Origin: Bacillota bacterium
Lineage (GTDB): Bacteria; Bacillota; Sulfobacillia; Thermaerobacterales; RSA17
DNA: 64,000 bases
NCBI GenBank assembly: GCA_017577485.1
Contig: PKRI01000002.1
Span: 1-64,000, forward strand
Reading direction: 5' to 3'
The stretch's first letter is position 1; every line of letters starts with the position of its first letter. Shown piece by piece: positions 53,569 to 63,031 of this stretch. The notes beneath the pieces are model-generated. The model was given only the letters and a program-made list of their open reading frames with translations, was not told the DNA's origin and ran no database searches. Position numbers and translations under genes: made by a program.

Positions 53569-54771
53569 ATGGCTGATCAGATCGAGCGCAGCATCGGCGC
53601 CGGCGTCCAGGTCATCGAGGACGCCGAGACCATGGAAGAAGCGTTGCGGCGGGCCCACCTGGAGGAGCAGGCCGGCGAGCGCAGGCGCATGCTGGTCAAC
53701 TTCGGGCCCCAGCATCCCAGCACCCACGGCGTGCTCCGGGTGTTGCTGACGCTGGAGGGCGAGACGGTCATCGACGCCCAGCCCGACATCGGCTACCTCC
53801 ACCGCAACTGGGAGAAGATCGTCGAGGGCTGGACCTACGCCATGGTGGTGCCCTTCTCGGACCGCAACGACTATCTGGCCGCCATCTGCAACGAGCAGGC
53901 GGTGGTGGGCGCCGTCGAGCGCCTGATGGGCATCGAGGTGCCCGAGCGCGGCCAGTTCCTGCGGGTGCTGGTGTTCGAGCTGCAGCGCCTGACCAGCCAC
54001 CTGATCTGGTTCGGCACCTTCGCCATGGACATGGGCGCCACCACGGCGTTCCTGCACGCCTTCCGCGAGCGCGAGCGCTGCTACAGCCTCTTCGAGGAAA
54101 TCACCGGCGCCCGCCTGCTGTACAACTACCTGCGCATCGGCGGGCTGCGCAACGACGTGCCCGATTCCTGGCTGAAGAAGCTGGAGCAGTTCCTGGACGA
54201 TTTTGAGAAGGAAGCCTACCCCAGCTACTGGGACCTGGTCATCAACAACGAGATCTTCCGCGTGCGCACCAAGGGCATCGGGGTGATCACCCCCGAGCAG
54301 GCCATCGCCTACGGGGCCAGCGGGCCGGTGCTGCGCGGCAGCGGCATCCGCTGGGACCTGCGTAAGGTGGACCCGTTCCTGCCCTACGACCAGTTCGAGT
54401 TCGACATCCCCGTGGGCACCAACGGCGACGCCTACGACCGCGCCATCGTCCGCATGAAAGAGATGATGGAGAGCGTCAAGATCATCCGCCAGGTGATGAA
54501 GCGCCTGCCCGACGGGCCGGTGATGGCCAAGCTGCCGCGGGCGCTGCGTCCGCCCAAGGGCCAGGTGTACAACCGCGTGGAGTCGCCCCGCGGCGAGGTG
54601 GGCGTCTACCTGATCAGCGACGGCGGCACCGGCCCCTATCGCATCAAGTGGCGCTCCCCGTGCTTCACCCACCTGATGCTGCTGCCTGTGATGGCCAGGG
54701 GCCACCTGGTGGCCGACCTGGTCACCTGCATCGGCAGCATCGACATCGTCCTCGGGGAGGTTGACCGCTGA
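53569..54771 (+). CDS. nuoD: NADH-quinone oxidoreductase subunit D (49 kDa)
   Basis: A 400-residue subunit that forms the quinone pocket with NuoB. 'NFGPQHPSTHGVLR' near residue 45 carries the catalytic His. 'QPDIGYLHRNWEKI', 'SPRGEVGVYLISDGG' and the end 'IGSIDIVLGEVDR' are conserved. The first ~40 residues are a helical, acidic extension. TGATG coupling with nuoH. Confidence 0.96.
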   Translation: MADQIERSIGAGVQVIEDAETMEEALRRAHLEEQAGERRRMLVNFGPQHPSTHGVLRVLLTLEGETVIDAQPDIGYLHRNWEKIVEGWTYAMVVPFSDRNDYLAAICNEQAVVGAVERLMGIEVPERGQFLRVLVFELQRLTSHLIWFGTFAMDMGATTAFLHAFRERERCYSLFEEITGARLLYNYLRIGGLRNDVPDSWLKKLEQFLDDFEKEAYPSYWDLVINNEIFRVRTKGIGVITPEQAIAYGASGPVLRGSGIRWDLRKVDPFLPYDQFEFDIPVGTNGDAYDRAIVRMKEMMESVKIIRQVMKRLPDGPVMAKLPRALRPPKGQVYNRVESPRGEVGVYLISDGGTGPYRIKWRSPCFTHLMLLPVMARGHLVADLVTCIGSIDIVLGEVDR

Positions 54772-55736
54772 TGCCGGGCTGGCTCATCGACTTCCTCTGG
54801 GTGGTCGTCAAGGTCACCCTGGTCATCGCCTTCGTCGGCGTCAACTTCATCTTCATGGTCTGGCTGGAGCGCAAGCTGTCGGCCAAGATGCAGGCCCGCA
54901 TCGGTCCCAACCGCGTGGGTCCCCACGGCTCCCTGCAGTTGATCGCCGACGCGCTGAAGCTGTTTTCAAAGGAAGACATCAAGCCGGCCATGGCCGATCC
55001 CAAGGTCTGGGCGCTGGCACCGGTGGTGATGTTTGCCCCGGCCCTGCTGGTGTTCTACGTCCTGCCCGTGGGCCCCAACGCCGTCATCGGCACCGACCTC
55101 AATGTCGGCCTGCTCTACCTGGCGGCGGTCAGTTCCTTCACCCTGGTGGGCATCTTCATGGCGGGCTGGGGGTCCAACAGCAAGTACTCGCTGCTGGGCG
55201 CCATGCGCGCCGGCGCCGCGCTGATGGCCTACGAGATCCCGCTGGTGCTGTCCATCCTGACCGTGGCCATGCTGGCGGGCACCCTCAGCGTGCAGGGGAT
55301 CGTCCAGGCCCAGGTGGACCGCGGCTATTATTTCGTCTTCCCCGGCATCGTGGCGTTCATCATCTACTTCATCTGCGTCATGGCCGAGTTGGGCCGCGGT
55401 CCCTTCGACCTGGTGGAGGCCGAGCACGAGCTGGTCATGGGCTACCAGACCGAGTACAGCGGCATGCGCTGGGGCATCATGCTCATGGCAGAATACACCA
55501 ATCAGTTCACCGCTGCGGCCATCGCGGCCATGCTGTTCCTGGGCGGCTGGGACGGGCCCTTCCTGCCGGGCTGGCTGTGGCTGGTGATCAAGGCGTACGC
55601 CCTGGTCATGGTCATGATGTGGGTGCGCTGGACGCTGCCCCGGGTCCGCATCGACCAGCTGCTGGACTTGAGCTGGAAGTTCCTGCTTCCGGTCTCGCTG
55701 CTGAACCTGGTGGTCGTGGCCATTTTCCTGGTTTGA
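54771..55736 (+). CDS. nuoH: NADH-quinone oxidoreductase subunit H
   Basis: A 321-residue membrane subunit of about eight helices next to the quinone cavity. 'WLERKLSAKMQARIGPNRVGPHG' and 'IADALKLFSKEDI' are near the N terminus. 'AELGRGPFDLVEAEHELVMGYQTEYSG' (in parts) and 'RWTLPRVRIDQLLDLSWKFLLP' are conserved. No nuoE, nuoF or nuoG gene lies between nuoD and nuoH. Confidence 0.96.
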   Translation: MPGWLIDFLWVVVKVTLVIAFVGVNFIFMVWLERKLSAKMQARIGPNRVGPHGSLQLIADALKLFSKEDIKPAMADPKVWALAPVVMFAPALLVFYVLPVGPNAVIGTDLNVGLLYLAAVSSFTLVGIFMAGWGSNSKYSLLGAMRAGAALMAYEIPLVLSILTVAMLAGTLSVQGIVQAQVDRGYYFVFPGIVAFIIYFICVMAELGRGPFDLVEAEHELVMGYQTEYSGMRWGIMLMAEYTNQFTAAAIAAMLFLGGWDGPFLPGWLWLVIKAYALVMVMMWVRWTLPRVRIDQLLDLSWKFLLPVSLLNLVVVAIFLV

Positions 55737-55754
55737 TGATGGGGTGAGCACCCG

Positions 55755-56234
55755 ATGGGCGTTCTGAACGACGTGGCGCGAGCCGCCAAGAGCATCGTCA
55801 AGGGGCACATGGTCACCCTGCGGGAAATCTTCAAGCCACCCATGACCATCCGCTACCCCGACGAGAAGCCCGAGCAGCCCAAGGGCTCCCGGGGCATGCC
55901 GGTGCTCAAGGTCAACGCCGAGACCGGCGAACTCAACTGCACGGCCTGCGGCCTCTGCGCCCGCTCCTGCCCGCCGGGGTGCATCGAGGTCATCGAGGAG
56001 ACCGACGCCAACGGCAAGCGCATGCGGCGGCCGCTGGCCTACAACCTGGACATGGGCAAGTGCATGGTCTGCAACCTCTGCATCGAGGCCTGCCCCTTCG
56101 ACGCGCTGGAGATGGCGGCCAACTTCGAGATCTCCGTGTACGACCCGGAGAACCTGGTCTTCAACAAAGACCAGCTGGCCACCATCTGGAAGAACTACGA
56201 CGCCGTCCGCATCGCCGGGGGTGAGAAGCTGTGA
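55755..56234 (+). CDS. nuoI: NADH-quinone oxidoreductase subunit I (8Fe ferredoxin-like)
   Basis: A 159-residue iron-sulfur subunit with two [4Fe-4S] motifs, 'CTACGLCARSCPPGC' and 'CMVCNLCIEACPFDAL'. These form N6a and N6b and lead electrons to NuoB. In complexes without NuoEFG this subunit is the likely entry point for ferredoxin or another soluble donor. ATG follows GGGGTGAG. Its end overlaps nuoJ as GTGA. Confidence 0.95.
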   Translation: MGVLNDVARAAKSIVKGHMVTLREIFKPPMTIRYPDEKPEQPKGSRGMPVLKVNAETGELNCTACGLCARSCPPGCIEVIEETDANGKRMRRPLAYNLDMGKCMVCNLCIEACPFDALEMAANFEISVYDPENLVFNKDQLATIWKNYDAVRIAGGEKL

Positions 56235-56794
56235 GCCTGCAGGTGGTGGCCTTCGCCGTCCTGGCGGCCCTGATCCTGTACGGGTCCTATAAGGTCGTGG
56301 CTTCGCCGCTGATCACCCACTCGGCCCTGTTCCTGGCCCTGGTCCTGGTCAGCGTCGCCGGGGTCTTCCTGATGCTGGACGCGGTGTTCCTGGCAGTGGT
56401 CCAGGTGCTGGTCTACGCCGGGGCGGTGATGGCGGTGATCATCTTCGCCATCATGCTCAGCGAGCAGCGGGAGATCGGCGGCGACCCCTCGGCGCAGCGG
56501 ATGGGCTTCGGTGAGGAATTGCGCCGGGCGCTGCGGTCCCGCCACTGGGGCCTGCTGCCGGCGGCGGCTGCCGCCCTGCTGGCGGTCCTGGCCATCGCCG
56601 GCATCGGCCGCCTGGGGGCCCCGGCGGCTCCGGGCGCCGCCTCCACGTCGGTGGCCGACGTGGGGCGCGCGCTGCTGACGGATTACCTGGTGCCCTTTGA
56701 GATCGCCTCGGCGGTGCTGCTGGCGGCCGTGATCGGCGCCATCGTGCTCACGGCCCGCGAAGGCAGCGACGCCCGGGACGGGGGGCGGTCCTGA
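56231..56794 (+). CDS. nuoJ: NADH-quinone oxidoreductase subunit J
   Basis: A 187-residue membrane subunit with about five helices, starting 'LQVVAFAVLAALILYGSYKVV'. The conserved 'DAVFLAVVQVLVYAGAVMAVIIFAIML' (in parts) identifies NuoJ/ND6. The loop after it is Ala-rich. It is coupled to nuoI and to nuoK (TGATG). Confidence 0.93.
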   Translation: MSLQVVAFAVLAALILYGSYKVVASPLITHSALFLALVLVSVAGVFLMLDAVFLAVVQVLVYAGAVMAVIIFAIMLSEQREIGGDPSAQRMGFGEELRRALRSRHWGLLPAAAAALLAVLAIAGIGRLGAPAAPGAASTSVADVGRALLTDYLVPFEIASAVLLAAVIGAIVLTAREGSDARDGGRS

Positions 56795-57105
56795 TGCCGC
56801 TGCCGCTGCCCTACTTCCTGGTGCTGGGCGCGCTGATGTTCGCCGTCGGCGCCTGGGGCGCCCTGTCCCGCAGCAACGCCGTCCGGGTGCTGATGTCCAT
56901 CGAGTTGATGTTGAACGCCGTCAACATCAACCTGGTGGCCTTCAACCGCTACCTGACGCCCAGCGAGTTGACCGGGCAGATTTTCTCGATCTTCGTCATC
57001 ACCATCGCGGCGGCCGAGGCGGCCCTGGGCCTGGCCATCGTGTTGATGATCGCTCGCCGTCGCGGCGCCATCGACATCAACAAGATCAACACCCTGAGGG
57101 GGTAA
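56794..57105 (+). CDS. nuoK: NADH-quinone oxidoreductase subunit K
   Basis: A 103-residue, three-helix antiporter-like subunit (ND4L). 'LMSIELMLNAVNINLVAF' carries the conserved membrane Glu, and 'FVITIAAAEAALGLAIV' carries the second. It is essential for proton translocation in the family. Confidence 0.95.
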   Translation: MPLPLPYFLVLGALMFAVGAWGALSRSNAVRVLMSIELMLNAVNINLVAFNRYLTPSELTGQIFSIFVITIAAAEAALGLAIVLMIARRRGAIDINKINTLRG

Positions 57106-57112
57106 GGCTTCC

Positions 57113-58975
57113 GTGCCAGGCTCCATGTGGTTGATCCCGGTCCTGCCCTTCGCCGCCAGCGCCGTCCTGCTGTTCTTCGGCCGCCGGCTGGGAGCCGTCC
57201 TGGGGCCGCTGGTGGGCGCGGCGGCCACCGGCACCTCCTTCGTGCTGTCCCTGCTGGGGCTGCTGGCGCTGCGGGGCGGAGCCCCCGCCTATCATGCCCA
57301 GATCCGCTGGGCGGAAGTCGGGGATCTCAGCATCCGCATGGGCTTCATGTTCGACAAGCTGGAGGCGGCGGTGGTGACCATGGTCACCTTCGCCTCCTTC
57401 TTCATCCAGCTTTACGCCATGGGCTACATGCGGGGCGACGCCAAGTACAACCGCTTCTTCACCATCGTCAGCCTGTTCACCGCCGGCATGCTGACCACCG
57501 TCATGGCGGACAACCTCCTGCTCTTCACCCTGGGCTGGGAGATCATGGGCTTCGCCTCGTTCTCGCTGATCGGCCACTGGTTCGAGAAGATCGAGAACGC
57601 CTGGGCCGCCTTCAAGGCCTTCGTGACCACCCGTATCGGCGACCTGGGCCTGATGGCGGCCATGTTCCTGCTGGCGGCGCAGGCGGGGACGCTGCAGTTC
57701 GACGGCATCTTCGAAGCCGTCGAGGGCGCGGCCGGCGCCTGGTGGGTGACGCTGGCGGCCCTGTTCCTGTTCTGGGCGGCGGTGGGCAAGTCGGCGCAGC
57801 TGCCGCTGCACGTCTGGCTTCCTGACGCCATGGCCGGTCCCACCCCGGTCAGCGCCCTGATCCACGCCGCCACCATGGTGGCCGCCGGCGTGTTCCTGGT
57901 GGCGCGCAACTACGCCCTGTTCGAGGCCAGCGGCACCGCCCTGGACGTGGTGGCCTGGGTGGGCGGCGTGACGCTGCTGTTCGCCGCCGTGGTGGCGGTG
58001 CTGCAGGAAGACATCAAGAAGGTCCTGGCCTACTCCACCATGAGCCAGCTGGGCTACATGATGATGGCACTGGGCGTCGGGGGTTACGCGGCCGGCGTGT
58101 TCCACGTGGTCACCCACGGCTACTTCAAGGCGCTGCTGTTCCTGGGCGCCGGCAGCGTCATCCACGCGCTGCACCATGAGCAGAACATGCACCGCATGGG
58201 CGGCCTGTTCCGGCGCATGCCGGTGACGGCGGTCACCTTCATCATCGGCATGCTGGCCCTGGCCGGTATCCCGCCCTTCGCCGGCTACTACAGCAAGGAC
58301 GAGATCCTGCTGGCGGCCTACGAGGCCAACAGCGCCCTGTTCTGGATCGGCTCGGTGGGCGCCCTGCTGACGGCCTTCTACATGACCCGGGCCGTGGTCC
58401 TGACCTTCTTCGGCCGGCCGCGCGACAAGCACGTGTTCGAGCACGCCCACGAGTCGCCGGCGGTCATGACCGTGCCGCTGCTGGCGCTGGCGGTGCCGTC
58501 ACTGCTTTACGGGCTGCTGGCGCCGCAACTGCTGGGACAGCCCGTCCACCAGTGGCTGGCCTTCGGCGGCCATGCCGCCCACCACGAGCCCAGTTCCTTC
58601 GTGATGGCCGTGGCCACCGGCGTGGCGGTGGCCGGCATCCTGCTGGGCGCAGTGGTGTTCGGGGTGGTGCCGGCCGCGTCGCGCAAGGCCGTGATCAGCG
58701 CCCTGCGGCCGCTGTATACGGTGATCAAGAACAAGTTCTACTTCGACGAGCTTTACCAGGCCGTGTTCGTCCGAGGCACGCGGGCGCTGGCCGGCGTCGC
58801 CGGCGTGGTCGACCGGTACGTCATCGACGGCCTGGTCAACGGGGCCGCAGCCCTGACCGTGTTCATCGGCTCCCAGACCCGCCGCCTGACCAACGGCTTC
58901 GCCCAGGCCTACATGCTGGTGCTGGTGGGCGGCGTGGTACTGGGCATCATCGTCTTCCAGGCGATCGGAGGTTAA
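57113..58975 (+). CDS. nuoL: NADH-quinone oxidoreductase subunit L
   Basis: A 620-residue antiporter-like proton-pumping subunit with many helices and a long C-terminal lateral helix. 'FTLGWEIMGFASFSLIGHW' and 'KSAQLPLHVWLPDAMAGPTPVSALIHAATMV' (in parts) are family hallmarks, with 'YSTMSQLGYMM'. A His-containing loop near 'HEQNMHRMGG' is also typical. GTG start seven bases after nuoK. Confidence 0.96.
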   Translation: MPGSMWLIPVLPFAASAVLLFFGRRLGAVLGPLVGAAATGTSFVLSLLGLLALRGGAPAYHAQIRWAEVGDLSIRMGFMFDKLEAAVVTMVTFASFFIQLYAMGYMRGDAKYNRFFTIVSLFTAGMLTTVMADNLLLFTLGWEIMGFASFSLIGHWFEKIENAWAAFKAFVTTRIGDLGLMAAMFLLAAQAGTLQFDGIFEAVEGAAGAWWVTLAALFLFWAAVGKSAQLPLHVWLPDAMAGPTPVSALIHAATMVAAGVFLVARNYALFEASGTALDVVAWVGGVTLLFAAVVAVLQEDIKKVLAYSTMSQLGYMMMALGVGGYAAGVFHVVTHGYFKALLFLGAGSVIHALHHEQNMHRMGGLFRRMPVTAVTFIIGMLALAGIPPFAGYYSKDEILLAAYEANSALFWIGSVGALLTAFYMTRAVVLTFFGRPRDKHVFEHAHESPAVMTVPLLALAVPSLLYGLLAPQLLGQPVHQWLAFGGHAAHHEPSSFVMAVATGVAVAGILLGAVVFGVVPAASRKAVISALRPLYTVIKNKFYFDELYQAVFVRGTRALAGVAGVVDRYVIDGLVNGAAALTVFIGSQTRRLTNGFAQAYMLVLVGGVVLGIIVFQAIGG

Positions 58976-58981
58976 CGGGCG

Positions 58982-60478
58982 ATGACCGGTTTGCCGCTGC
59001 TCTCACTGCTGGTCTGGCTGCCCCTGGCCGGCGCCGTGGTGCTGATGTTCGCCGGCCGGGAGCAGAAGTCGCTGCCCCGGGCTGTGGCCACGGTCGTCAT
59101 GGCCGTGCAGGTGGTGCTGGCGCTGGCGGCCTGGGCGGGCTTCGGCGACGGCCCCGGCTTCCGCTACGTGGAGCGCTTTGAGTGGCTGCCGTCCGTCGGC
59201 GTCACCTATCACCTGGGCATCGACGGCCTGGGCCTGACCCTGGTGGCGCTGTCGGCGGTCATCGGCCTGATCGCCGCGGTGGCGTCCTACGGCATTCAGG
59301 ACCGGGTGCGCGACTTCTACCTCTACCTGCTGCTGCTGCAGACCGGCATCATGGGCGTGTTCACCGCCCTCGACTACATCCTGTTCTTCATCTTCTGGGA
59401 ACTGATGCTGGTGCCGATGTACTTCCTCATCGGCATCTGGGGCCATGACCGCCGGGAGTACGCGGCCATCAAGTTCTTCGTCTACACGATGGTCGGCAGC
59501 ATGATCATGCTGGTGTCGATCCTGGCGCTGTACTTCGCCACCGGCGCCGGCACCTTCGACATGCTGGCCATCGCCGAGGCCGCGCCGGCGCTGCCGCTGG
59601 CGGTGCAGCGGCTGATCTTCCTGGGCCTGTTCGCCGGTTTCGCCGTCAAGGTCCCGGTGGTGCCGCTGCACACCTGGCTGCCGGACGCCCACGTGGAGGC
59701 TCCGACGCCCATCAGCGTCATCCTGGCGGCGGTGCTCCTGAAGGCCGGCGGGTACGCCTTCTTCCGCATCAGCCTGCCGACGCTGCCTGAGGCGGCGGCC
59801 GCCTTCGGCTACTTCTTCGCCGTGCTGGGCATCATCAACATCGTGTGGGGCGCGCTGGTGGCCCTGGCGCAGACCGACTTCAAGCGGGTCGTGGCGTACT
59901 CCAGCGTGTCCCACATGGGCTTCGTGATGCTGGGCCTGGGGGCCGCCGCCCTGCCGGCGGTGAGCGGCGCCGCCGAGGCGCTGACCGGCGCCGCCTACGT
60001 GATGCTGGCCCATGGGCTCAACTCCGCCCTGCTGTTCCTGCTGGTGGGCGTCTACTACGACCGCCTGCACACCCGGGATCTCAACGCCATGGGCGGCCTG
60101 TTCAAGGCCATGCCCTTCGCCGGCACCGTCCTGGCCTGGGCCATCTTCGCCAACCTGGGCCTGCCGGGGCTTAGCGGCTTCATCGGCGAGTTCTTCACGT
60201 TCCTGGGCGCCTACCGGACCGTGCCGGGGCTGGTGTACGTGGGTCTGGTGGGCCTGGTGCTGGTGACGGCCTTCAACCTGTGGACCCTGCACCGGGTGAA
60301 CTTCGGACCGCCCAACGAGCGCTACGGCCACCTCAGCGACATGACGGCGCGCGAAACGCTGACCCTGGTGCCGCTGGTGGCGCTGACCACGCTGCTGGGC
60401 GTGTATCCGGGATTCGTGTTCGACGTGCTCAACCAGCCCGTGACCACGCTGCTGCAGCGCCTGGCTGCCGGGTTCTGA
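58982..60478 (+). CDS. nuoM: NADH-quinone oxidoreductase subunit M
   Basis: A 498-residue antiporter-like subunit (ND4). 'GIDGLGLTLVALSAVIGLIA', 'FFIFWELMLVPMYFLIGIWG', 'KVPVVPLHTWLPDAHVEAPTP' and 'AYSSVSHMGFVMLG' are conserved. The membrane Glu in 'WELMLVP' and the Lys in the 'KVPVVP' helix are the expected proton-channel residues. It starts six bases after nuoL. Confidence 0.96.
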   Translation: MTGLPLLSLLVWLPLAGAVVLMFAGREQKSLPRAVATVVMAVQVVLALAAWAGFGDGPGFRYVERFEWLPSVGVTYHLGIDGLGLTLVALSAVIGLIAAVASYGIQDRVRDFYLYLLLLQTGIMGVFTALDYILFFIFWELMLVPMYFLIGIWGHDRREYAAIKFFVYTMVGSMIMLVSILALYFATGAGTFDMLAIAEAAPALPLAVQRLIFLGLFAGFAVKVPVVPLHTWLPDAHVEAPTPISVILAAVLLKAGGYAFFRISLPTLPEAAAAFGYFFAVLGIINIVWGALVALAQTDFKRVVAYSSVSHMGFVMLGLGAAALPAVSGAAEALTGAAYVMLAHGLNSALLFLLVGVYYDRLHTRDLNAMGGLFKAMPFAGTVLAWAIFANLGLPGLSGFIGEFFTFLGAYRTVPGLVYVGLVGLVLVTAFNLWTLHRVNFGPPNERYGHLSDMTARETLTLVPLVALTTLLGVYPGFVFDVLNQPVTTLLQRLAAGF

Positions 60479-60517
60479 GGCACGTTCGGAGGTCGTGTTC
60501 GTGGGAGGTTGGCTGGC

Positions 60518-61954
60518 GTGAACGCGCTGGGAAACGAACTGCTGGTCATTCTACCCGAGATGGTCCTGGTCGCCGCCGGGCTGGTGGCGCTGGTCTGGGC
60601 CCAGTTCCTCAAGGAGCGGGCTGCCGGGCCGGTGGCCGGCCTGGCTGCCGCCGGCGCGGCGCTGGCGCTGCTGTCCCTGCTGCTGGTTCCCGACGGCACA
60701 GGCCCGGTGCTGTTCGGGGCGGTCAAGGCCGACGGCTTCAGCCTGTTTGTGCGCGCCGTCCTCTACGCAGGCGCCCTGGTGGTCGTCCTGGGCGGCGCCG
60801 GCTACGTGCGCAAGTTCCAGGTGCCGGTGGGGGAGTTCTACTGCCTGCTGCTGCTGGCCATCGCCGGCGGCGGCTTCATGGCCCAGGCCGCCAACCTGCT
60901 GACCTTCTACGTGGGCCTGGAGCTGCTTTCGCTGGCGTCCTACGCCATGGCGGGCCTGCGGCTCGATGACCCCGACTCCAACGAGGCAGCGCTCAAGTAC
61001 TTCTTCAACGGCGCCGTGTCGTCGGCGGTGCTGCTGTTCGGGCTGTCGTGGCTGTTCGGCCTGACGGGCACCCTCAGCCTGGCTGAACTGGGCCCCGCCC
61101 TGGCCGCGTCCGGCGCCCACCCGGCCCTGCTGGTCATGGCCGTCACCTTGGTGATCGGCGGCCTGGGCTTCAAGATGGCCGCGGTGCCCTTCCACCTGTG
61201 GGTGCCCGACGTCTACCAGGGCGCCCCGACGCCGGTCACCGCCTTCCTCTCGGTGGGCTCCAAGGGTGCAGCCCTGGCCGCGCTCCTGCGCCTGTTCTAC
61301 GAAGGCATGGGGCCCCTGGCCGATCGCTGGACCGTGTACTTCGCCATCCTGGCGGCGGTGACCATGACGTGGGGCAACGTGTCGGCCCTGCTGCAGCGCA
61401 ACATCAAGCGGATGATGGGCTACTCGTCCATCGCCCAGGCGGGGTACCTGCTGGTGGGCCTGGCCGCCGGCAGCGACCACGGCGTGTGGGCGGCGGTGTT
61501 CTACCTGCTGGCCTACACCTTCACCAACCTGGGCGCCTTCACGGTGATCATGGCCGTGCGCAGCGCAGGCGGCGGGCTGGACCTGGACAGCTTCTCCGGC
61601 CTGGCCCGGCGCAGCCCGTTCCTGGCCGGTGCCCTGCTGGTGTTCTTCCTGTCGCTGATCGGTTTCCCGTTCACGGCCGGCTTCTTCGGCAAGCTGAACC
61701 TGATCGGGGCGGCCGTCAACAGCGGCCTGGTGTGGCTGGCGGTGCTGACCGCCATCAACAGCGTCATCTCGGTGGGCTACTACTACGGCGTGGTCCGCAA
61801 CATGTACCTGCGGGAGCCGGGCGCCGACCTGCCCGCCGTCAGCCTGGAGGGTTCCGCCCGGCTGGCCACGGCGGTGGCCCTGGTCATGACCCTGGCGGTC
61901 GGCATCCTGCCCCAGTTCGTCAGCTGGGCGCAGGCGGCATCCCTGCTTCCCTGA
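60518..61954 (+). CDS. nuoN: NADH-quinone oxidoreductase subunit N
   Basis: A 478-residue antiporter-like subunit (ND2), last gene of the operon. 'ELLSLASYAMAGLR', 'FKMAAVPFHLWVPDVYQGAPTPVTAFLSVGSK' (in parts) and 'YSSIAQAGYLLVG' define it. The GTG start is chosen eight bases after GGGAGGTT. An in-frame TTG nine bases upstream overlaps that site. It is followed by a long hairpin. Confidence 0.95.
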   Translation: MNALGNELLVILPEMVLVAAGLVALVWAQFLKERAAGPVAGLAAAGAALALLSLLLVPDGTGPVLFGAVKADGFSLFVRAVLYAGALVVVLGGAGYVRKFQVPVGEFYCLLLLAIAGGGFMAQAANLLTFYVGLELLSLASYAMAGLRLDDPDSNEAALKYFFNGAVSSAVLLFGLSWLFGLTGTLSLAELGPALAASGAHPALLVMAVTLVIGGLGFKMAAVPFHLWVPDVYQGAPTPVTAFLSVGSKGAALAALLRLFYEGMGPLADRWTVYFAILAAVTMTWGNVSALLQRNIKRMMGYSSIAQAGYLLVGLAAGSDHGVWAAVFYLLAYTFTNLGAFTVIMAVRSAGGGLDLDSFSGLARRSPFLAGALLVFFLSLIGFPFTAGFFGKLNLIGAAVNSGLVWLAVLTAINSVISVGYYYGVVRNMYLREPGADLPAVSLEGSARLATAVALVMTLAVGILPQFVSWAQAASLLP

Positions 61955-61979
61955 CGCCCTGACGCGGGTGGGTTATACT
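61951..61979 (+). promoter_or_regulatory. Candidate sigma-A promoter of ctaAB
   Basis: CTGACG (61951-61956) and TATACT (61974-61979) have 17-base spacing. The -35 matches four of six and the -10 five of six. It overlaps the nuoN stop. The predicted start, near 61986, falls inside the left arm of the following hairpin. Confidence 0.5.
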
Positions 61980-62015
61980 GACGGAGGGAGAGGGCTCCCA
62001 GCGCTCCCTCCGTCA
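61979..62015 (+). terminator. Long hairpin between nuoN and ctaA
   Basis: TGACGGAGGGAG pairs perfectly with CTCCCTCCGTCA (12 bp) around a 13-base loop. A TTTT lies eight bases beyond the stem, too far for a classic terminator. It may stop or protect nuo transcripts, or shape the ctaA leader. Confidence 0.5.
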
Positions 62016-62041
62016 TCGACTTTTCAGGGAGGATGACCTCC

Positions 62042-63031
62042 ATGACCACGCGCGGCGTGTACCGGTGGGCAACGGCGTCGGCCGTCCTGGCCTTCGGCCT
62101 CATCCTGCTGGGCGGCCTGGTCAGCGCCACCCACTCGGGCATGGGCTGCGGTCCGCAGTGGCCTCTCTGCAACGACCGGCTGATCCCGGTGTTCGACAGC
62201 CGGGAGACCTTCCTTGAATACCTCCACCGCGTGGTGGCCGGCGCCCTGATCATCACCACCGGCGTGACGGCGGCGGCCGCCTGGCGCAATCCCACCAGCC
62301 GCACCCTGCGCAGCGCCGTGGGCCTTGCGGTGGCCCTGCTGGTCGTTCAGTCCCTGCTGGGCGCCATCACCGTCTGGCTGGACCTGCCGCCGGTGGTCAG
62401 CACCCTGCACCTGGTCATCAGCCAGGTCTACCTGGGCTCGCTGGTGCTGACCGCGGCGCTGGCGGCGCCGCGCCGGCACGGTGAGCGGCCGGTCTACCCG
62501 CACCAGGTGGTGAGCGGGGGCGTGGTGGTGGGCCGCTGGGCCCTGGCGGCTGCCCTGACGGTGCTGGCGGTGGTGACCCTGGGTGCCTTCGTCAAGCACC
62601 ACATGGCGGGCCTGGCCTGCGGCGTCGAATGGCCCCTCTGCAACGGCTCCCTGACCCCGTCGCCCTGGAACGGCTTCGTGATCCTGCACTGGACCCACCG
62701 CACCCTCGCCTACCTGTCCGGGGTGCTGGTGCTGGCCACGGTCTGGGCGGCGGCGCAGGTGCGGGACCGGCAGCCGCACCTGCTCAGGGGCGCGCTGCTG
62801 GCGCTGGTGCTGGTGGCGGCCCAGATCACCCTGGGCGTCCTGACCGTGCTGACGCGCATCGAGCCGGCCCTGAGCGTGGCGCACCTGGGCGTGGCCACGC
62901 TGCTGTGGGTGGCCCTGCTGTCGCTGAGCGGCATGTCCTACGCGCCGCTGGTGATCGAGCGGTTTCTGGCCGAACACCCGGATCCGGCCGGAGCGCGGCC
63001 TGGAGGGCGCCTGGCTGATGATCCGGCCTGA
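62042..63031 (+). CDS. ctaA: Heme A synthase
   Basis: A 329-residue membrane protein of about eight helices that oxidises heme O to heme A for aa3-type oxidases. Both halves carry the paired-Cys loop (C-x6-C in 'CGPQWPLCN' and 'CGVEWPLCN') and a heme-ligand His segment ('LEYLHRVVAG', 'LHWTHRTLAYLSG'). ATG is nine bases after GGGAGG; another ATG sits directly on that site. The gene overlaps ctaB by 14 bases. Confidence 0.93.
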   Translation: MTTRGVYRWATASAVLAFGLILLGGLVSATHSGMGCGPQWPLCNDRLIPVFDSRETFLEYLHRVVAGALIITTGVTAAAAWRNPTSRTLRSAVGLAVALLVVQSLLGAITVWLDLPPVVSTLHLVISQVYLGSLVLTAALAAPRRHGERPVYPHQVVSGGVVVGRWALAAALTVLAVVTLGAFVKHHMAGLACGVEWPLCNGSLTPSPWNGFVILHWTHRTLAYLSGVLVLATVWAAAQVRDRQPHLLRGALLALVLVAAQITLGVLTVLTRIEPALSVAHLGVATLLWVALLSLSGMSYAPLVIERFLAEHPDPAGARPGGRLADDPA

